DNA from: Calothrix sp. PCC 6303
GTDB lineage: Bacteria > Cyanobacteriota > Cyanobacteriia > Cyanobacteriales > Nostocaceae
Assembly: GCF_000317435.1 (NCBI RefSeq)
Contig: NC_019751.1
Span: forward strand, 434,001-498,000
Direction of reading: 5' to 3'
Length of the DNA stretch: 64,000 bases
Position 1 is the stretch's first letter. Every line of letters begins with the position of its first letter. Positions 28,996-40,040 of this stretch are shown here, piece after piece. The notes under the pieces were generated by a model. It was not told the origin of the DNA, searched no databases, and saw only the letters and a list, made by a program, of their open reading frames with translations. The position numbers and the translations under genes were made by a program.

Positions 28996-30394
28996 GATTT
29001 AATATCCTCAAAAACTACTCGTTATATTTTCAGTAGCTATCTTTATGAGAAGCTACGTAAACTGCGTAAAGAAGGTGAATTTTTTAGTTCGCTGTCTCAA
29101 ATGCCGAAGGATTTTCAGGATAATTTTTGGCTCAAAATTCGCAACGAAGAACCCTCATGGAGAGGAAAAGTATTTTCCGCAAGTCACAGCGATGTTAGAA
29201 AAATTCTCATTCTTCTTAATTGAGCGATAGGCAAGTAGTGCTGATACGGGTAAGCTAGCTTCTTAGTTTGATAGTCTTGGCGCAGCAATATATACTTAAA
29301 CTCGACAAATACTGTCAAGTTTGCAGAGAGAGATTCTTTCTGTCACTCTTGATACTTATCCAAAAATCTTGACTGTATTCCATTCAAAACAAATCATCCT
29401 AAAGGAATAAATTTTGCTCTCTACTGATTAATATCCTATTGGATGGATGCAGTAAATAGAATCTTGGTTTTCATGTAATTCTTATCTGACAAAGCTTTTA
29501 ATTGATATCTAATGGATGTTGGATACGTGTAAAATAATAATAGATTAAACAATATTATACAGCTTGATATTAAGCACTAATTCTCTTAGAAAGTAAGCAA
29601 TTGTCAAAATCGAGATAAGTGTGTATAAATAATTAAAGGTGTATGTTTTCGCTGCAAATTCATCCAGTTAAGCGTATTTCATTCCAATTGTATCGTTCGA
29701 CAATTCTCGATTCTTTCTCTGCTGTTCGATGGGGGTCTAACTGCAACATGAGAAAGGGTCAAACATTTTTACTGAAAATAGTTTCGAGATCTCGCGCAAA
29801 AGTTGAGACATGGGTTGGCGTAGTTTATCTATATGACTTCAGCAGTGACCACTCTCTAGTGGAGTATGGCAATTTCTAGCGTGGCAAATGTTAATTTTAT
29901 TTCCGCTTTCATTCTGACGAATTGGAGTAAGTGTAACGGCTTTAAGGATTTTCAAAAACCAATCTAGTAGTCTGTCAAACTTATTTTGACGGTTAGAGAG
30001 ATGGGATAAATCGCCGTTTTTACAGAAAATCTATCCGTCAATTAGGTCTTGACACACTACTAGTCGTGAAATCAAAAAAACTCGACTGAGATTAATTTGA
30101 CTGTCAAAGTTACCATCTCGTGCAGAACTTTTGACAATTAAGCAAGTATCAATTCGATTGGACAAAGGTTTTAGGTGTAGTTCAATTTTTCGTCGGATTA
30201 GTTATGGGGAATGGAAGAAGGGTTCATTGGATTGATACCACTCACTAACTCTGGTAGTAGGAAAATCTATCTAGCAATTTAACTTACTCATAATCATAAG
30301 CAATTGTATTTCGGTAATCTACATATTAGTTCTCCACTAACAGAAATTTTTCAGTAACGAACTAACATAAAAATAATCGGATCGATACAGAACA
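28996..30394. other. Gene-free spacer upstream of the initiator gene
   Basis: About 1.4 kb without a convincing gene; short frames at 29045..29230 and 29643..29879 lack recognisable composition or start signals. It must hold the promoter of the replication and transfer operon and possibly a plasmid origin. It contains the MITE-like inverted repeat at 29964..30063. Confidence 0.4.
29964..30063. mobile_element. MITE-like 100-bp inverted-repeat element
   Basis: Ends ctagtagtctgtcaa (29964..29978) and ttgacacactactag (30049..30063) are inverted repeats with one mismatch. There is no coding capacity. It lies in the spacer between the initiator and the recombinase. Confidence 0.55.
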
Positions 30395-30553
30395 ATGACG
30401 ATTTCCAAAAAAGTAGCAGATATCTTATGGGCAGTAGCAGAGAGATACTTAGCTTCTCTGCCAGAAGAGGAACGAAATCAAATTTTGAGTCGTGCGGCGA
30501 ACAATTGCGCTCGATCTACCACTGAACAAACCACTTCCTCGACTAATTCATGA
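30395..30553 (+). CDS. Possible 52-residue small protein
   Basis: An ATG at 30395 opens a 52-codon frame (MTISKKVADILWAVAERYLASLPEEERNQIL...) ending TGA at 30553. The first 32 residues look like a well-formed amphipathic helical protein. It overlaps the 3' end of the convergent recombinase gene by 76 bp, where its sequence becomes Ser/Thr-rich, which suggests the native 3' end was lost or it is not a gene. No clear ribosome binding site. Confidence 0.3.
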   Translation: MTISKKVADILWAVAERYLASLPEEERNQILSRAANNCARSTTEQTTSSTNS

Positions 30554-31887
30554 AATATGGCAGTTAGTTCCTCTCTGGTGACTGCTTCCCAAAACCCCAA
30601 ACTAGCGGCAATGCCACGCAAAACCTGGGTTCTGCTGGCATCTGCTACTATATCTAGCTCTGAAGTTTTTAATAAACTTTCTAATTTTTGTTCTTTAATC
30701 TTGATTGTGCTGTGAAAATCGGGGTCATTTAGTCGCTTCAGCTTCAGGATTTGCTGTTGTAACTCCAGTATCTCGACTGGGACTACTTCTGTGGTTTCGA
30801 CTGGCATATGATCAGCGAGACTTTCAGCCTTTTGCTTTAATGCTTGAATTGTATTATCGATGGCATCTTCCAACCGAAAATAAGTTCGCACATCACATTT
30901 TCTCTGTTGACGTGGTTTTGGGTATGCACCTGGACATTTCAGGTGTTCGTAAGTTTTACCATTTATTGTTGTCGATCGCTTCTCCATCGTCGAACCGCAC
31001 TTAGCACATTTACATAATCCCACCAACGGGTTTGTACTGTACTTACGCCTACCACAGGGATGGGTAGCCAAGATTTGGATTATCTGCTGATGCTGTCCGA
31101 CCGATATAATCCCTTCATGGGTTGATTGTAAAGTTAACTTTTTATCGGAATTAAAAGGGTAATAGCAGACCATCCCACATAATTGAGGATTTTCTAGCCA
31201 TCGCCGGAATGAGGATACATCTCTGGGGAAATCTTCAAATTTAAATTTACCAACACGCTCTAACCCATATTTCTCAGTTAATTTTCTAATACTTTTTGAT
31301 AATTCTCCTGACTCGATAAATATTTCCACACATTCACGAGCAATATCAATATGCGTTTGATTTGTATCTCTGTATTGCTTAGTATTGGGGACAACAGTAT
31401 CACCATCTTTGACAAAGCCAAATATTGCTTGGTAAATCTTTCTCTTTTCTTGAAAATACCTGTGTCCTTGAGTGGCGTTATATCGATTTTTATCCCTAAC
31501 CTGTGCCGACATTGCCGCTAGTATGCGACTGGTAAATAAGCCTTCTGGGGTTTCTAAATCTAAACTCCCACCATCAAGAAATATTAATTCGACCCCAAAC
31601 TCCTGTAATTCCTGCCGGGCAACTTCCCAACCCAATGCAGATCGAGTGAATCGGTCAAAACACGGCACAATGATTTTATCAACAGTACGCGATCGCACTA
31701 ATTCCAAAACCCGGTTATAGCCTTTACGCTTCTCGCTAGCACCTGATTCTATATCCCAATGTATTTGCTCTTCGGTTAAACCATACTGTTTCAACCGATC
31801 AATATAACGCTCTAATCCATGCCCTTCTGTATGTTGGCGCTGGGTACTAACCCGACAATAACCCAATGCTCTCGATAAATCGCGCAT
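30478..31887 (-). CDS. Large serine recombinase of the nifH element (XisF-like)
   Basis: A 469-residue large serine recombinase from the ATG at 31887 (a TTG two codons earlier is possible). The N-terminal resolvase domain has the nucleophile in GYCRVSTQRQ (about residue 12) and the DRFTRSALGWEV and DGGSLDLETPEGLF blocks; a recombinase domain follows, then a zinc ribbon with CKCAKCGSTMEKR (about 292) and a C-terminal coiled coil. XisF, which excises the fdxN element in Anabaena, is of this type. The gene starts 41 bp past the stop of truncated nifH and reads in the same direction, so nif transcription would run into it. Its catalytic residues are intact; excision of this element is its likely job. 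Confidence 0.88.
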   Translation of the reverse strand: MRDLSRALGYCRVSTQRQHTEGHGLERYIDRLKQYGLTEEQIHWDIESGASEKRKGYNRVLELVRSRTVDKIIVPCFDRFTRSALGWEVARQELQEFGVELIFLDGGSLDLETPEGLFTSRILAAMSAQVRDKNRYNATQGHRYFQEKRKIYQAIFGFVKDGDTVVPNTKQYRDTNQTHIDIARECVEIFIESGELSKSIRKLTEKYGLERVGKFKFEDFPRDVSSFRRWLENPQLCGMVCYYPFNSDKKLTLQSTHEGIISVGQHQQIIQILATHPCGRRKYSTNPLVGLCKCAKCGSTMEKRSTTINGKTYEHLKCPGAYPKPRQQRKCDVRTYFRLEDAIDNTIQALKQKAESLADHMPVETTEVVPVEILELQQQILKLKRLNDPDFHSTIKIKEQKLESLLKTSELDIVADASRTQVLRGIAASLGFWEAVTREELTAIFHELVEEVVCSVVDRAQLFAARLKI

Positions 31888-31928
31888 AATCAAGTGTTTT
31901 CAAGACGATTTACCAAATCATATCAGAT

Positions 31929-32384
<456 letters not shown>

Positions 32385-32542
32385 TTATACGTCTTCGAGT
32401 TATAAATGCGGTAGGTTTAATGTTACCGCTGGGGTGAACGTCACCAGGATGGGGTGGTGGGCGTTCAACCGCTTGGCTGTTTGATTGGTTTTGCATATGA
32501 TTTGAATTGCGAATTTTTAGGGATTTAGGAGTAGTTGAACTC

Positions 32543-33451
32543 CTAGTTTTTCATGAGTGAGCCGACAGATTGAACTACGATGTTGGGGCTAATGCGATCG
32601 CGTAATCTGGCTTCGATGGCAATTTTCAGGGTAGCGGTGCTGCTAGAGCAGGAACCACAGGCACCTTGGAGTAATACTTGGACGATATCGCCGTCTACGT
32701 CGTATAGTTCTACGTCTCCCCCGTCGGCGATTAATACGGGTCGGACTTCTTCATCTAAAACTTTTTGGATTAAGGCTATTTTTTGGACGTTGGTGAGGGG
32801 TCTTGGTGTTACCTCAGTCGTATTAATACTAGGAATATTTGCTGTGATTGATACAGGCTTTTCGTTAATAACAGATTGGATAATATCGTCGATTGTTGCT
32901 AGGCAAGAGCCACAGCCACCGCCAGCTTTGACGTAGTTTGTAACTTCTTCGGCTGTCTTAAGATTATTTTCAACTATTACACGTTTAATTTTTGTATCGC
33001 TGATGCCAAAACAAGTACAAATTAGTGCGCCTTCATCGTCATCATCGTGGGTATCACGTTCGATGCCGCGATAGTTAAAGATAGCAGCTTCGAGGGCTTC
33101 TTGTCCCATGACAGAGCAATGCATCTTGGCTTCAGGAAGTCCACCCAGGAAGTCTGCAATTTCTCTGTTTGTTACTTTGAGGGCTTCATCTAGGGTTAAA
33201 CCTTTGACCAATTCTACCAGCGCTTCCGAAGATGCGATCGCACTGGTGCATCCGAAGGTTTGGAATCTAGCATCCAGAATCTTATCGCTGGCGATATCAA
33301 TTTTTAGGTGTAATCTTAGAGCATCACCACAAGCAATGCTACCAATTTCACCAGTGGAAACTTTGATTCCTACTTCATTGCTTTCTTCTATTGTACCTTG
33401 ATTCTTCGGATTGTAAAAGAGTTCTAATACCTTATCTGTGTAGTCCCACAT
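32543..33451 (-). CDS. nifU: NifU nitrogenase Fe-S cluster scaffold
   Basis: A 302-residue three-domain NifU. The N-terminal IscU-like domain (residues 1 to 125) carries cluster cysteines in [17 protein letters not shown] and MHCSVMGQ; the central BFD-type [2Fe-2S] domain (about 145 to 195) has CTCFG and GGCGSC; the C-terminal NifU domain (about 225 to 300) has GACGSCSSS. NifU receives sulfur from NifS and builds clusters for nitrogenase. It starts 98 bp after nifS and precedes nifH. Complete and full length. Confidence 0.96.
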   Translation of the reverse strand: MWDYTDKVLELFYNPKNQGTIEESNEVGIKVSTGEIGSIACGDALRLHLKIDIASDKILDARFQTFGCTSAIASSEALVELVKGLTLDEALKVTNREIADFLGGLPEAKMHCSVMGQEALEAAIFNYRGIERDTHDDDDEGALICTCFGISDTKIKRVIVENNLKTAEEVTNYVKAGGGCGSCLATIDDIIQSVINEKPVSITANIPSINTTEVTPRPLTNVQKIALIQKVLDEEVRPVLIADGGDVELYDVDGDIVQVLLQGACGSCSSSTATLKIAIEARLRDRISPNIVVQSVGSLMKN

Positions 33452-33548
33452 ATTGCCTAAGTAGAGTTATGAGTTTAGCTTGCTTCTGCGGAGAAAGTTG
33501 AGAAAGGGCTATTAGCCGTTAGCTAAAAGAAGAGTGAATAAGCACACT

Positions 33549-34763
33549 CTAGCCTTTTGCTCCCATCAAAGTTTGTTCGTGCTGTTGTAACCAACTTGCT
33601 TGATCATCACCAAAGGGAGACAGGGCACGCAAACGTTCAATAATACTGGGCATCACAGCAATGACTGCATCGATTTCTTCCTCTGTGGTGTAGCGACAGA
33701 GGCTGAAGCGAATTGAGCCGTGCAGAATGGTATAGGGAATACCCATTGCCCGGAGAACATGGGATGGTTCCAAAGAGCCAGAACTGCAAGCAGAACCGGA
33801 GGAAGCGCAAATTCCATATTGGTTCAAACCAAATAGAATCGCTTCACCTTCGATAAACTTGAAACCAATGTTGCTGGTGTTGGGTAAGCGGTTGTTGATA
33901 TCGCCATTTACCTCGCAATCGGGAATTAACTTTAGCAGAGTTTGCTCCAAGCGATCGCGTAATTTGCTTTCCCGCTTTGTTGCCTCTTCCAAATGCATCA
34001 ATTCCAATTCTGCGGCTTTACCTAAAGCAATCAAACCAGGTACATTTTCAGTTCCAGCCCGTCTTCCCCGTTGCTGTCCTCCACCAATCATCATTGGACG
34101 GAAGCGAACACCACGACGAATATACAATGCACCAATGCCTTTGGGAGCATGAATTTTGTGACCTGACATTGTTAACATATCGATGGTGCTAGTTTTCATA
34201 TTTAGGGGAATTTTTCCCACAGCTTGCACTGCATCAACGTGAAACAAAGCACCGCGTTCTTTTACCCGCATCCCAATTTGCTCAATGGGAAATATTGTCC
34301 CAGTTTCGTTGTTTGCATACATAATCGAAACTAGTGCAGTGTTGCCAGTTAGCGCAGCTTCCAACTCGTATAAATCTAGTTGCCCTTGATGATCAACTGA
34401 TAAATAAGTAACTGAATAACCTTGGCTTTCTAATTGTTTACACTGCGTTAGTACCGCTGGGTGTTCAACCTGAGTTGTAATAATGTGCCGTTTCTCTGGT
34501 TGTGCTAAGAGTGCAGCCCGAATTGCTGCATTATCACCTTCGGTACCACCACTAGTAAAAATAATCTCGGTTTCATCAGCACCTAGTAAAGCTGCCACCT
34601 GTTGACGAGCTTTGTTTACGGCTTTCCCAACTTGTCCACCAAAGCGGTGCATACTGGAAGGATTACCATATAGTTCACTAAAGTAAGGCAGCATTACCTC
34701 AACAACTTCAGGATCTACTTTTGTTGTGGCGTTATTATCAAGGTAAATACAATCTTTTAGCAT
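33549..34763 (-). CDS. nifS: NifS cysteine desulfurase
   Basis: A class V aminotransferase-fold enzyme of 404 residues from the ATG at 34763 (MLKDCIYLDNNATTKVDPEV); an ATG at 34844 would add 27 residues absent from typical NifS. The PLP lysine is in MSGHKIHAPKG (about residue 203), the sulfur-carrying cysteine in ASSGSACSSGSLEPSHVL (about 325). NifS takes sulfur from cysteine and passes it to NifU. It lies between fdxN and nifU in the standard nif order. Complete. Confidence 0.95.
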   Translation of the reverse strand: MLKDCIYLDNNATTKVDPEVVEVMLPYFSELYGNPSSMHRFGGQVGKAVNKARQQVAALLGADETEIIFTSGGTEGDNAAIRAALLAQPEKRHIITTQVEHPAVLTQCKQLESQGYSVTYLSVDHQGQLDLYELEAALTGNTALVSIMYANNETGTIFPIEQIGMRVKERGALFHVDAVQAVGKIPLNMKTSTIDMLTMSGHKIHAPKGIGALYIRRGVRFRPMMIGGGQQRGRRAGTENVPGLIALGKAAELELMHLEEATKRESKLRDRLEQTLLKLIPDCEVNGDINNRLPNTSNIGFKFIEGEAILFGLNQYGICASSGSACSSGSLEPSHVLRAMGIPYTILHGSIRFSLCRYTTEEEIDAVIAVMPSIIERLRALSPFGDDQASWLQQHEQTLMGAKG

Positions 34764-34911
34764 TTTTGTCAATCTAAATACTGAATGTTGAGTGTTAATT
34801 GAAAATGGATAATTGAGAGAATATAACTTTTCTTGTCCAGACATTTATGCTGATGTCATTAACTTAAATTAGTAGCCGATATATTGACGAAAATAAGTTA
34901 TGAATCAAGAT

Positions 34912-35247
34912 CTAGCCTACCACTTTTTTCTTCAATTCTTGGGAATAGTTTTTTGAATAACGATTAAACCACCTTTCCCAATAATTATCTTTTTTAGTTA
35001 GCTTATCTATACTTTTTTTGTAACTATCAAACCATCCATCCCAGTAATTCAAGGGTTCTTTGACACAACCATCACAAGTTGGACAACCCGCTGCACATTG
35101 AGCAACAGTGTGAATACTCCCAACACAATTTGTACAAAGATTTGGATCAATCCAACGTTCACCATTAATAACTTTAATTGCACCTGTGGGACAGACTGTA
35201 AGACACAAATCGCAGGAAATACACTTGCTTGTGATTTTGTAAGTCAT
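34912..35247 (-). CDS. fdxN: FdxN bacterial-type 2[4Fe-4S] ferredoxin
   Basis: A 111-residue ferredoxin with cluster motifs CISCDLCLTVCPTGAI (residue 9) and CTNCVGSIHTVAQCAAGC (residue 38), then a basic C-terminal tail. FdxN is linked with NifB in FeMo-cofactor assembly. In Anabaena PCC 7120 this gene is interrupted by a 55-kb element; here it is intact. It lies 179 bp after nifB with no other gene between. Confidence 0.95.
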   Translation of the reverse strand: MTYKITSKCISCDLCLTVCPTGAIKVINGERWIDPNLCTNCVGSIHTVAQCAAGCPTCDGCVKEPLNYWDGWFDSYKKSIDKLTKKDNYWERWFNRYSKNYSQELKKKVVG

Positions 35248-35426
35248 GATAGCGCTCCTCTCAGGGTATTTGAAGAGTATAAGAATTAAGGAGGAGAGCT
35301 AAGAGTGGTAGAGGGGAATTAGGAGTTGTAAATTAAATCTTAAAGAAGATTAATAACTAATAACTCATATTTCCCAGGTGATAAATCAACTACTACCTAA
35401 TAAACTCTTAACCCTAAACTCCTAAT

Positions 35427-36878
35427 CTATTTAATTGATTCTTGGTAGTATTCCAAAGCAACTTTCTCAATCATGTCGTAAGCTTCGACAACTTCGATTC
35501 CGGCATTATTAAGTTTTTCTTTGGGTGATTCACCAACTTTAGAAACTAATACTGCTTTACAATCTGAGATTGCTTCAATAATTTTTTCCATTGTGGCTTT
35601 TTCGCTATATCCACCTTGGCAGAAATGATCTACCTTCCGGTGTCCAACATATTTAACTTCGCTACCATCGACTTCATAAATTTGGAATTCTTTGGCATGT
35701 CCGAAATGTTGGTTAACTAACCCACCACCTTTAGTTGCTACTGCTACTAAAACTTTGATTTTTTCGTTTACAGGTGTGGAATTTGATTCCTTAACTACAG
35801 CTTTAGCTGCGTTCAATTCCGCTCTGAATTTTTCGATGCCTTCTTGAACTTCTTGACGAGTTGTCAGATCATATTCGGGAGACATTTCCATGAATTTATC
35901 TTTGGTAAATTCTTGGCTACGATCTTCTCCTAATAAACCGACTGCATCTGCACGGCATTGACGACAGTGACGCATCATTTTCATGTTGCCTGCACATTTG
36001 TCTTGGACTTCTTTGAGTTCAGCGGGTTTTGGTCCGCGTTGTCCAGTTAAACCAAAGTGGGTACCATGTTCGGGTGCAGAAATCAGGGGCATGATGTTGT
36101 GTAAGAAGGCACCATTTTCCCGAATCATCTTGTTGACTTCAACTAGATGCTGGTCGTTGATACCGGGAATCATCACCGAATTGACTTTGCAAAGAATATC
36201 GGCTTCTCTGAGTGCCTGTAAGCCTTCCATCTGTTTTTCTAACAGAATTTTGGCTCCTTCAACACCTCTGTAGCGTTTGCGTTTGTAGTGAACCCAGGAG
36301 TAGATTTGGGCACCGATTTCAGGGTCGATGGTATTTAAGGTGATGGTAACGTGGTCAATATTGAGTTGTTTGATGCGATCGATATATTCAGTCAGCATCA
36401 AACCATTGGTTGATAAACAAAGCTTGATGTCGGGTGCTTTGTCTGCAATTAACTCAAAGGTACGGAAGGTTTTCTCTGGGTTTGCTAACGGATCACCAGG
36501 TCCGGCAATACCCAGAACGGTCATTTGAGGGATTTTGCTGGCAACTACTAATACTTTGTGTGCAGCTTCTTCGGGGGTAAGTAATTCACTAACTACGCCG
36601 GGGCGACTTTCGTTAGCACAGTCATATTTCCGATTACAATAGTTGCATTGAATATTGCAGGCTGGAGCAACGGCTACGTGCATCCTTGCATAGTGATGAT
36701 GTGCTTCCTCACTATAACATGGGTGGTTAGCAATCCTAGCTTTGATGCTTTCGTCCATTTCCACGGCGGCGCTTTTGCTCGTACATCCGCAATCACCAGT
36801 TTTTGACTGGGTTGGCGTGGTTTCAGTGATGGGAAGATTAACTAGCCCTGTTGACTGTGGTGTCATTGAATTTCGCAA
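35427..36878 (-). CDS. nifB: NifB, FeMo-cofactor precursor radical SAM enzyme
   Basis: A 483-residue NifB. The radical SAM motif [14 protein letters not shown] (about residue 74) holds the SAM cluster, [10 protein letters not shown] (about 308) provides ligands typical of NifB, and the C-terminal NifX/dinitrogenase-iron-molybdenum-cofactor domain begins near residue 368 ([21 protein letters not shown]). NifB makes NifB-co, the 8Fe-9S-C precursor. It is the first gene of the cluster and must be driven from the 36,879..38,200 leader. ATG 36878 gives the usual length; an ATG four codons inside (36866) is an alternative. Confidence 0.96.
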   Translation of the reverse strand: MRNSMTPQSTGLVNLPITETTPTQSKTGDCGCTSKSAAVEMDESIKARIANHPCYSEEAHHHYARMHVAVAPACNIQCNYCNRKYDCANESRPGVVSELLTPEEAAHKVLVVASKIPQMTVLGIAGPGDPLANPEKTFRTFELIADKAPDIKLCLSTNGLMLTEYIDRIKQLNIDHVTITLNTIDPEIGAQIYSWVHYKRKRYRGVEGAKILLEKQMEGLQALREADILCKVNSVMIPGINDQHLVEVNKMIRENGAFLHNIMPLISAPEHGTHFGLTGQRGPKPAELKEVQDKCAGNMKMMRHCRQCRADAVGLLGEDRSQEFTKDKFMEMSPEYDLTTRQEVQEGIEKFRAELNAAKAVVKESNSTPVNEKIKVLVAVATKGGGLVNQHFGHAKEFQIYEVDGSEVKYVGHRKVDHFCQGGYSEKATMEKIIEAISDCKAVLVSKVGESPKEKLNNAGIEVVEAYDMIEKVALEYYQESIK

Positions 36879-38203
36879 ATGTCGGGTAATTGTGCTGCCA
36901 CCGTGGGAGATTGAGAGGTTTTAACCCATGAACTAGAAGAAACGAAGTTACGTCTGAAACTCACATTGTCCTGTTGGAGCAAACCTTTGGGGGTTCACAT
37001 TGGGCAGGTTTTTTACCCTTTTCTTTCAGCAGGTGTGTGTCAACGCTTGAGATCTAGGTGGAAATTTATGTGCGTCCAGACGCAACTTCTTCCACAGGGG
37101 CATGGTGCTATCTCATCCCTCCACTCACTCTGGAGTGTCGTTTCGATTTCAAATCAATTAGATTTGATTTCTTCAGGACGCTTTGAGTGATTGGCGATAT
37201 AAGGTTTATATCAGTTAGTTAAATAGGGTTAAGTTTTGTTGTCTGGATAAGACTTATTGAACTTATTAGGTGTTGTACTCAATCTCGCAAATGCAGATAT
37301 GAAGAGAGATTGGAGAGATTGAAAAATTTTTTTTGGGTAGGGGTACTAGTGTTTGCGAGTAATGGCTCAAGTATTTACGATGATGAGGATATGCATTCTT
37401 GCACTCGCCTATGATCTTTTTGTGGTAAAGGTTTGATGCCAATTTTTAAGTTTCTTTAAGTTGAATTAGATGCACTCAAACTAGGTCTAAATACCGGACA
37501 ATTAACCAGCCAAGGGTGAAAGAAGTAGACTCTTTTGGCTTTTGTCAACTTTTGGCTGTTATGTTAACTAAAACCTTGGCTTTGCTATCTTGGGGTACAT
37601 TATCTGGGTTACTGATATATTAGTGAGAAAGTCACAAGTAGGTGGGTGTTGAAAGTTGTGATTATGGGAAGGCTATAGGCATTAGTGGTAAGAGCAAACA
37701 TTTGATCTGGTTGTGTCTCCTGTTAGGGTTTGTAAGAAGACCTTTAAGTCGATTTACATTACATAGGGGAAAAATTTGGGGACTTTGCTTTCCAAATAGT
37801 TTTTAATAAGTTACGTTTATTACCATATACATACTTACATTAAATTTGTGCGACTATTAAAATCTGAAACGGATAAATTTTGTTTATTCCCAAAAATTGC
37901 AAATTTTATTTATGTGTCCAACATATCACTTTTTTTTTGAGAAAGAATCCAATTTATCTTTTTTTAATCATTGGGGATAAGTAGAAGGGAATAAAAATTC
38001 TATGAATTCGTAACCTCTAAAACCTCCAGATTCAACAGCCTAGGGGCAAGCCGCTAAATATTCCCATCCAAGTATGTAAGGGATTTTACGATTAATGATG
38101 ACCGAATAGGCAGGGGAAATTCATGAGTAGGGAGCGGGGGGACTGAGATATTTCCCTTGCGTGAAGCGGAGTGGAACATGGGTCAGAGGTAAATTAAGGT
38201 TTC
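36879..38203. promoter_or_regulatory. Gene-free leader upstream of nifB
   Basis: About 1.3 kb without a supported gene. It must hold the heterocyst-specific nifB promoter. I could not identify an unambiguous NtcA site or CnfR box by eye. An A/T-rich tract lies near 37,325 and 37,930. Confidence 0.4.
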
Positions 38204-38208
38204 ATTAT

Positions 38209-39669
38209 CAATACCTCTGCCAAATTAAGAGGATTCAACGCCCGTAGAAACGTGATGAATACGCCCTAAAGAAGTAAGCTTGGCAAAAATCCGGGTTAAT
38301 AAAATAGGCTCAGGGATTTCTGGAAGCATTTTTAAGATCTCATGGACATATCGAAAGCCACGATAATGAGCCTTAAGATCAATAATGCCGGAGTCAGGAT
38401 TCAGGATGCGGAAATCAGCGAGAAGATGATGAGATAAATTAACCATAAAGAATGCTAGATTAGCAGCATTAGTCACCGCAGTTTGACCGATGTTCATAAA
38501 GTCTTCCAATCCCCAAAATTGCTTGGCATCACGGAAGTTAAACTCGATCTGAAAGCGTAGTTTGTAGTAGTCAATTATTTTCTCAGATGACAACTTTAGG
38601 TCACTAGAAAACAGAATTACGTGACTGCGAGCATTAGTTTTCAGATTTGTTTTCACCAAAATAACTACATTCAGGGACTGGGCAAATTCTTTGTGCAGTA
38701 AAGTAGCTTGGTAACTATCGGTTTGGATATCCTCTTCGATACTACTTTGACGCAAATATTCATCAGAAATATTACGCCAGTCTAGTTTATCTCCGTATTT
38801 ACGGCGTGAACGATGATTAGGGTCAGGATTTTGGTAAGGTATGTATAATGCTGAATCGTGGCGTAACTTGGAAATTATATGTAAGTTGACCTGTCGAGCC
38901 ATCTGCAAAGCATTATTGTTTCCAAAATGACCATCTAAGACTAAGTAAGTCAGTGGGATAAAGTTAGCTACCAGCTTGACTAGCTCATTAATCATCTTCT
39001 TAATTCTGAGTAATTCAGATGTGAGAATTACTTCGGTCTTGTTTTTATTTTTACTCCCTTTTGGTCGTCCACGTCCACGTTTTTCTTTGGCTTTTATTTC
39101 TGGTCTTAACGATACGCTACTTTTTTCTATATCGCTCTTTATCACCTGTTCTACCTGAATTGGAAATGAGTGCCTTTGTTCAACACTTACTAATGATAAT
39201 GTAAAGAAAGATAGCCCTGATATTGGCTTACTTACTAGGCTGGAAAAGAATCTATCCAACCCATAAGTTTTTTTCCCGGATTTACTTACTACAACTTCAT
39301 CTCCTGCAAGTAAATACACCTCATTCGCACGGAACAAATGCTTGCGGAAAAATAGCCAAAACAATGTCGCCCAAGGGATTACCGTATGAAAAAATCTCAA
39401 CATCGTCCGATAACTACCACCACTACCTGTCCAACGAGAAATTCCCAACATAGTGACTCGCCCGCTCATCGCTAACATTGCCAAGATTATTTGGTTCAAT
39501 TGCTTCATCGTTGTAGCATTTATCTGCGGCAGGAAGCACTGTAACAATGATAAAATGTCAAACATGGGCGCACATAGTGGTTTTTGAGTTGTCGTTGTGA
39601 GAGACAATAACTCTACTACGAAACGCCCTACCTCTTCCTCTTCATCCTCTTACTTTGGCGAAGGTATTG
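38209..39669 (-). mobile_element. Complete IS4-superfamily insertion sequence
   Basis: A 1,461-bp element. Ends caatacctctgccaaattaa (38209) and the imperfect complement ending ggcgaaggtattg (39669) form about 25-bp inverted repeats. A 5-bp direct repeat attat flanks it (38204..38208 and 39670..39674). The short duplication suggests an ISH3- or IS701-like member. It sits between the nifB leader and hupL, disrupting no visible gene. Confidence 0.9.
38225..39607 (-). CDS. IS4-superfamily transposase
   Basis: A 460-residue DDE transposase. First Asp in LLAGDEVVVSKSGKKTYG (about residue 97), second in LVLDGHFGNN (about 222), and the IS4 signature Y-2-R-3-E-6-K in YKLRFQIEFNFRDAK (about 357). A basic insert (KAKEKRGRGRPKGSKNKNK) near residue 175 has an AT-hook core. 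The frame is intact and both ends of the IS are recognisable, so it may be active. Confidence 0.92.
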   Translation of the reverse strand: MSLTTTTQKPLCAPMFDILSLLQCFLPQINATTMKQLNQIILAMLAMSGRVTMLGISRWTGSGGSYRTMLRFFHTVIPWATLFWLFFRKHLFRANEVYLLAGDEVVVSKSGKKTYGLDRFFSSLVSKPISGLSFFTLSLVSVEQRHSFPIQVEQVIKSDIEKSSVSLRPEIKAKEKRGRGRPKGSKNKNKTEVILTSELLRIKKMINELVKLVANFIPLTYLVLDGHFGNNNALQMARQVNLHIISKLRHDSALYIPYQNPDPNHRSRRKYGDKLDWRNISDEYLRQSSIEEDIQTDSYQATLLHKEFAQSLNVVILVKTNLKTNARSHVILFSSDLKLSSEKIIDYYKLRFQIEFNFRDAKQFWGLEDFMNIGQTAVTNAANLAFFMVNLSHHLLADFRILNPDSGIIDLKAHYRGFRYVHEILKMLPEIPEPILLTRIFAKLTSLGRIHHVSTGVESS

Positions 39670-39873
39670 ATTATATATTTTGTTTTTTCAGTACTTAACT
39701 AGCTTGAAAAAGTAGGTAGTGAGTAGAAAATAGTAAAGAGCAAATTTGAATTAGGGGAACAGTATGAATTTGGAGCCGATTTCTATCGACATTAATGATA
39801 TTAATTATTAATAGCTAGAAAAATTGTTCCTGATGAGCAATTAAAAATGAAGATAAAGTTAAGTCGAAGGTAG

Positions 39874-39904
39874 AAAAAACCCCACAAAAAATTTGTGGGG
39901 TTTA
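39874..39904 (-). terminator. Rho-independent terminator after hupL
   Basis: Stem aaaccccacaaa / tttgtggggttt with a short AT loop; on the minus strand it is followed directly by a run of six T. It lies about 137 bp after the hupL stop and should end the hupSL transcript. Confidence 0.85.
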
Positions 39905-40040
39905 AGGGGAGATTGTAATATGGGTGCGGAAGGCTAATAGCGATCGCATACCACGCACAACAATATAATATTGGTTATCTATTCCCGAAAAAAACTGTTA
40001 TAGTAATCCCTCATCTGTACACGATATTCACGCACCCCCA

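Noticed and set aside
36966-37190. 74-codon plus-strand frame upstream of nifB
   Set aside because: Cys/Gln-rich random-looking composition, no start signal, within the expected regulatory leader.
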